The notes beneath the pieces are model-generated. The model saw only the letters and a list, made by a program, of their open reading frames with translations. It did no database searches and had not been told where the DNA came from. From the NCBI RefSeq assembly GCF_002192415.1, contig NZ_CP021780.1:7936001-8000000 (forward strand): 64,000 nt of DNA. The letters run 5' to 3'. Every line of letters starts with the position of its first letter. The stretch's first letter is position 1. This DNA comes from Paenibacillus donghaensis (GTDB lineage: Bacteria > Bacillota > Bacilli > Paenibacillales > Paenibacillaceae). The position numbers and the translations under genes were made by a program. This document shows, piece after piece, positions 63,182 to 64,000 of the stretch.

Positions 63182-64000
63182 ATGAACAGAGCAACAAAGA
63201 GGCAGGCAACCGGCAGCAAGATGAACGCCGCCCAAAAATGTGGACCATTAATGGTATGGATGCTGGCACTGGTACTTGTGCTGACGGCCTGCGGCACTGG
63301 AGGGGGCACCAATGCAGGCACAGCCGCACAGCCGTCTGCTGCAGCTTCAGCCGAGCCGTCTCCAGGGTCTGAAACACAGGCTCAGACATCGCCGGAGGCG
63401 CAGGCTGCTGCAGCCTTCCCGGTTACCATCCAGCACCTGAAGGGTGAATATACGCTGACCGAGAAGCCGAAGGTGATCGCTGCGCTTGATGTGAAATTCG
63501 TCGATCAATTGATAGCGATTGGCGAGCACCCGGCAGGCAGCGTTGTGGCTGGAACGAAGGACGAGTTTCCAGAATATTTAAGCGGCCAACTGGGTGATGT
63601 GAAGGTCCTCGGCACACGTGATGAGCCCAATCTTGAGGCTATTGTGGCGTTGAATCCGGATCTTATATTAATGACCGACTTTCAGGAGGAGGTATATGAC
63701 AGCGTTAGTAAAATCGCGCCTACAATAGTACTCGACTTCTACGAGGATTGGCGGGATACGTTGGCTACCATCGGTACGATAACAGGCAAGCAGGCGGAGG
63801 CGGAGGTCGTGCGACAGGCTTACGAGGACAAGATCGTCGGACTGCGGGAGCAGCTGTCGGCGAAGCTGGGCGACGAAACGGTAGCGCTGATTCGCCCGAG
63901 ACCGGAAGGTATTCGTGTACATGGTCCCGAGCATCGGACCGGAAGCATTCTTTATGAGGATTTGGGATTGAATGTCCCTGCATTCGTCCAGAAGATTAAA
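63182..64000 (+). CDS. Iron-siderophore ABC transporter substrate-binding lipoprotein (runs off window)
   Basis: The first 273 codons of a periplasmic-binding-type lipoprotein. A signal peptide with lipobox LTAC (Cys near residue 37) is followed by a Gly/Ala/Ser/Pro linker. The binding fold starts LTEKPKVIAALDVKFVDQLI, then LGTRDEPNLEAIVALNPDLI and GTITGKQAEAEVV, the pattern of the FhuD/FeuA type. ATG 63182 follows GGGGGAG. The Fur box upstream and family agree on iron uptake. The C-terminal lobe and presumably permease and ATPase genes lie beyond the window. Confidence 0.9.
   Translation, partial: MNRATKRQATGSKMNAAQKCGPLMVWMLALVLVLTACGTGGGTNAGTAAQPSAAASAEPSPGSETQAQTSPEAQAAAAFPVTIQHLKGEYTLTEKPKVIAALDVKFVDQLIAIGEHPAGSVVAGTKDEFPEYLSGQLGDVKVLGTRDEPNLEAIVALNPDLILMTDFQEEVYDSVSKIAPTIVLDFYEDWRDTLATIGTITGKQAEAEVVRQAYEDKIVGLREQLSAKLGDETVALIRPRPEGIRVHGPEHRTGSILYEDLGLNVPAFVQKIK

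Overview
The window looks like a chromosomal accessory region of a Paenibacillus-type Bacillota (Firmicutes). Evidence includes strong AGGAGG-type ribosome sites, many TTG and GTG starts, a small Spo0E-like sporulation phosphatase gene, a classical Fur box, and low-GC defence genes set among higher-GC metabolic genes. The organism is inferred from gene content only. No rRNA, tRNA or CRISPR array was seen.

Layout. 0-2.3 kb (minus strand): HTH protein, response regulator, histidine kinase and ABC ATPase, a BceRS/VanRS-like sensing and export operon cut by the window edge. 2.4-8.2 kb: a worn stretch with GNAT, IS1182, SWIM and lipoprotein fragments around intact MerR, CPBP protease, Fic and DUF2569 genes. 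8.2-12.9 kb: a DUF4367 protein and a three-gene ABC exporter whose middle permease carries an M1 aminopeptidase domain. 13-15.5 kb: DUF4256, a Dus-like enzyme and a small SF0329-like protein. The last two genes recur as diverged duplicates at 36.5-40.2 kb, where two SEC-C-region genes sit between them.

15.6-30.5 kb is a first defence-like island. It holds an unrecognised protein (15.7-16.6 kb), a large unrecognised gene broken by two insertion sequences (16.9-21.9 kb), and a type I restriction system in the order half-S, R, RhuM, S, M, ending in a decayed third specificity fragment. 30.5-36.2 kb is a decaying block: a BtrH-like protein, a truncated AraC regulator, a radical-SAM tail, a Gfo/Idh oxidoreductase and a GH5 endoglucanase, most with frameshifts, truncations or stops.

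40.2-43.0 kb carries a WYL regulator, a DJ-1/PfpI protein and two broken genes. 43.3-56.8 kb is a second defence-like island: a protein sharing a domain with the 15.7 kb gene but ending in a PD-(D/E)XK nuclease, a truncated OLD-like ATPase, a Dam-type methylase next to a 1,050-residue nuclease-methylase, a frameshifted NERD protein, and an McrB/McrC pair. 56.9-62.5 kb has a MetE-like methyltransferase and a two-component plus LanFEG/BcrAB-like ABC operon ending in a small lipoprotein. The last 0.9 kb is a Fur-boxed siderophore-binding lipoprotein that runs off the window.

The most notable result is the twice-interrupted gene. Removing both insertion sequences and one copy of each target duplication restores one open frame of about 722 codons across 16875-21855. 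It lies divergent from a member of the shared-domain family, beside the type I system, and is the best candidate here for an undescribed defence component.
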